A stretch of 64,000 bases of DNA from Sphingomonas sp. UV9 (GTDB lineage Bacteria; Pseudomonadota; Alphaproteobacteria; Sphingomonadales; Sphingomonadaceae), in contig NZ_SCIN01000001.1 of the NCBI RefSeq assembly GCF_004101245.1, positions 262,784-326,783 of the forward strand, read 5' to 3'. The notes below the pieces were generated by a model. That model was given only the letters and a program-made list of their open reading frames with translations, ran no database searches and had not been told where the DNA came from. Position numbers and translations under genes: made by a program. Positions 62,327-64,000 of the stretch are shown one piece after another. Numbering within the stretch: position 1 is the stretch's first letter; each line of letters begins with the position of its first letter.

Positions 62327-63697
62327 ATGACTGAAGCGCTGTTGCAGAACGCCAGCCCGCATTGGCTGCCACGCCAGCCCAAGGGTGCGCTCGATCATAT
62401 TCCGGGCGACGACGGCCTGCCAATCTTCGGCAACACGTTCCGCATGCTCGCCGATCCGATCGGGTTCGCGCGGGGCATGGTCGCGCGTTTTGGCCCGGTC
62501 TACCGCAACACCGCGCTCGGCGGGACGGGCCTGATGCTGCTCGGCCCCGACGCGAACGAGCTGATCCTGTTCGACCGCGACAAGATCTTCTCATCCGAAC
62601 AGGGGTGGGGACCGATCCTCAACCTGCTGTTCCCGCGCGGCCTCATGCTGATGGATTTCGACAAGCACCGCGCCGATCGCAAAGCCTTGTCGGTGGCGTT
62701 CAAGCCCGAGCCGATGCGGCATTATGCAACCGAACTCGACGCCGGAATTGCCGAAGCGATCGGCGGCTGGGCCGGTCAGACGCTGCGTTTCTACGACGCG
62801 GTCAAGAAACTGACGCTCGATCTCGCCGCGACCAGCTTCCTCGGCGTGCCGCTCGGTGCGGAGGCGGACCGGATCAACCAGGCGTTCGTCGACGAGGTGC
62901 AGGCGAGCGTCGCGCCGATCCGCCGCCCGCTGCCCGGCACGCAGATGCGCAAGGGCGTCAAGGCTCGCGCCTATCTGGTCGACTTCTTCGAGCGCGAAAT
63001 TCCTGCGAGACGCACCGGCGACGGCCAGGATTTCTTCTCGCAATTCTGCCGCGCGACCGATGACGACGGCGCGCCGCTGACTGCGCTGGCGATCGCCGAC
63101 CATATGAACTTCCTGATGATGGCCGCGCACGACACGATTACTTCGTCCGCGACGAGCCTGGTGATGCTGCTCGCCCGCAACCCGGACTGGCAGGAGCGGT
63201 TGCGCGAGGAGATCGCCGCGCTCGATCCCGATGTACCGCTGACCGACCAGCTCGATCGTCTCGTCCTCACCGAATACGCCTTCAAGGAATCGCTGCGGAT
63301 GATGCCGCCGGTCCCGTCGATCCCGCGGCGTGCCCTGAAGCCGTTCAGTTTCGGCGGGTTCGACATTCCGGCAGGGACGAGCGTCGGCGTCGGCATCACC
63401 TACACGCACCAGATGGCCGAATACTGGCCCGATCCCGAGCGTTTCGACCCGATGCGCTTCAGCCCCGAAGCATCGAAAGGCCGCCACCGGTTCGCCTGGG
63501 TACCGTTTGGCGGTGGCGCGCATATGTGCATCGGCTTGCACTTCGCGACGATGCAGATGCGACTGCTGATCGCGCATCTGCTCACGCGCTACCGGATCGA
63601 GGCGGGGGCGGGCAGCGGCGACGCGTGGCAGGTCTTCCCGATTCCACGCCCGAAGGACGGTTTGCCGGTTACGTTCGTGCCGCTTGCCTCCACGTAA
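62327..63697 (+). CDS. Cytochrome P450 (CYP120/CYP26-like)
   Basis: A 456-aa P450 with all core marks: I-helix AAHDTITSS, K-helix ExxR in KESLR, PERF in PDPERFDPMRF, and the haem loop FGGGAHMCIG with the proximal Cys. The N-terminus HIPGDDGLPIFGNTFRMLADP and the region LMLMDFDKHRADRKALSVAF resemble CYP120/CYP26/CYP51-type P450s rather than the usual bacterial camphor type. There is no membrane anchor. AGGGAT precedes the ATG. It may start the pathway by hydroxylating a hydrophobic substrate. No ferredoxin is adjacent. Confidence 0.92.
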   Translation: MTEALLQNASPHWLPRQPKGALDHIPGDDGLPIFGNTFRMLADPIGFARGMVARFGPVYRNTALGGTGLMLLGPDANELILFDRDKIFSSEQGWGPILNLLFPRGLMLMDFDKHRADRKALSVAFKPEPMRHYATELDAGIAEAIGGWAGQTLRFYDAVKKLTLDLAATSFLGVPLGAEADRINQAFVDEVQASVAPIRRPLPGTQMRKGVKARAYLVDFFEREIPARRTGDGQDFFSQFCRATDDDGAPLTALAIADHMNFLMMAAHDTITSSATSLVMLLARNPDWQERLREEIAALDPDVPLTDQLDRLVLTEYAFKESLRMMPPVPSIPRRALKPFSFGGFDIPAGTSVGVGITYTHQMAEYWPDPERFDPMRFSPEASKGRHRFAWVPFGGGAHMCIGLHFATMQMRLLIAHLLTRYRIEAGAGSGDAWQVFPIPRPKDGLPVTFVPLAST

Positions 63698-63739
63698 TAT
63701 TGTGTCATCGTGCCGCGGTTCATTCGAAGGAGCCGTTCG

Positions 63740-64000
63740 TTGCGCTTGACCCTAGCTCTCCTCCTGCTCGCGGCGACGCCGGCCTTTGCCCAGCAACAGC
63801 CCGCCGCGCGGGCGCCTGATGGCCCGACGCGCAGCTTCACCGGCAGCGACCTGTTCGGCCTGACGATCGCGGCGGACCCGCAGATCAGCCCGGACGGCAA
63901 GACGATCGTCTATGTCCGCCGCACCGGCGATGTGATGACCGACAAGATGCAGTCGTCTTTGTGGGTGATCGACGTCGCCAGCGGCCGGCAGACTCCGTTC
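63740..64000 (+). CDS. S9 family peptidase (prolyl oligopeptidase-like), 5' part only
   Basis: The frame is open to the right edge (87 codons). It starts at TTG 63740 with AAGGAG 8 bases upstream. The product has a signal peptide (LRLTLALLLLAATPAFA, cleaved before QQQ), followed by SDLFGLTIAADPQISPDGKTIVYVRR, the start of a TolB/WD40-like beta-propeller typical of S9 peptidases. The catalytic domain lies beyond the window. It is 42 bp after the P450 stop, so it might be in the same transcript or separate. Confidence 0.8.
   Translation, partial: MRLTLALLLLAATPAFAQQQPAARAPDGPTRSFTGSDLFGLTIAADPQISPDGKTIVYVRRTGDVMTDKMQSSLWVIDVASGRQTPF

Overview
The window is a 64-kb chromosomal stretch, G+C-rich throughout, from an alphaproteobacterium that most resembles a sphingomonad (Sphingomonas or a close relative). 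I base this on the gene families and their arrangement: two large TonB-dependent receptors, a DcaP-type porin, a CrbR/acs acetate module, a Tat-exported PaoABC-type aldehyde oxidase, a homogentisate operon with ATGA gene overlaps, many catabolic CoA enzymes, and several families of short intergenic palindromes. I see no rRNA, tRNA, prophage, integrase, insertion sequence or CRISPR array.

Layout. 1-6.8 kb: end of a hybrid histidine kinase, a LuxR-type response regulator overlapping acetyl-CoA synthetase (acs), then a divergent porin and MHS-type transporter pair; this looks like a carboxylate uptake and activation module. 7-9.2 kb: beta-class GST, class II aldolase, Crp/Fnr regulator. 9.3-13.1 kb: three-subunit molybdenum aldehyde oxidase (paoABC-like). 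13.2-15.7 kb: a small unknown protein, a flavin disulfide oxidoreductase and another GST. 15.7-20.4 kb: all six homologues of the enterobacterial yjf operon, split into two divergent halves (yjfKLM and yjfI-yjfJ-yjfC) with an ankyrin gene added. 20.5-25.8 kb: trhO, a Rieske protein, maiA, hmgA and hppD (tyrosine/homogentisate breakdown) with a divergent MarR regulator and a clear operator. 25.8-29.4 kb: LysR regulator, malate synthase G and a gamma carbonic anhydrase. 29.5-37.2 kb: fatty-acid utilisation: FadL, a fused beta-oxidation protein, thiolase, and a divergent FadD ligase with a MerR regulator. 37.5-44.2 kb: phosphate scavenging: PhoX, TonB receptor and PhoD, with a three-repeat Pho-box-like site. 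44.2-51.5 kb: DedA protein, a uracil/hypoxanthine glycosylase, a KaiC-like ATPase with a hybrid histidine kinase, and a second TonB receptor. 51.7-63.7 kb: a catabolic cluster (aldehyde dehydrogenase, two acyl-CoA dehydrogenases, CoA ligase, thiolase, TetR regulator, GMC alcohol oxidoreductase, SDR, cytochrome P450). The window ends inside an S9 peptidase gene.

How the parts fit. Much of the region feeds acetyl-CoA metabolism: acetate (acs), fatty acids (fad genes), tyrosine (hpp/hmg/mai) and the unknown P450/GMC/CoA substrate all give C2 or C4 units, and malate synthase G assimilates glyoxylate with acetyl-CoA. Each block has its own candidate regulator (CrbR-like, MarR, MerR, TetR), and I found dyad or repeated motifs in several of the matching promoters. 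The most interesting parts are the 53.8-63.7 kb catabolic cluster with a shared TetR-promoter motif, the split yjf locus, and the KaiC/hybrid kinase pair.
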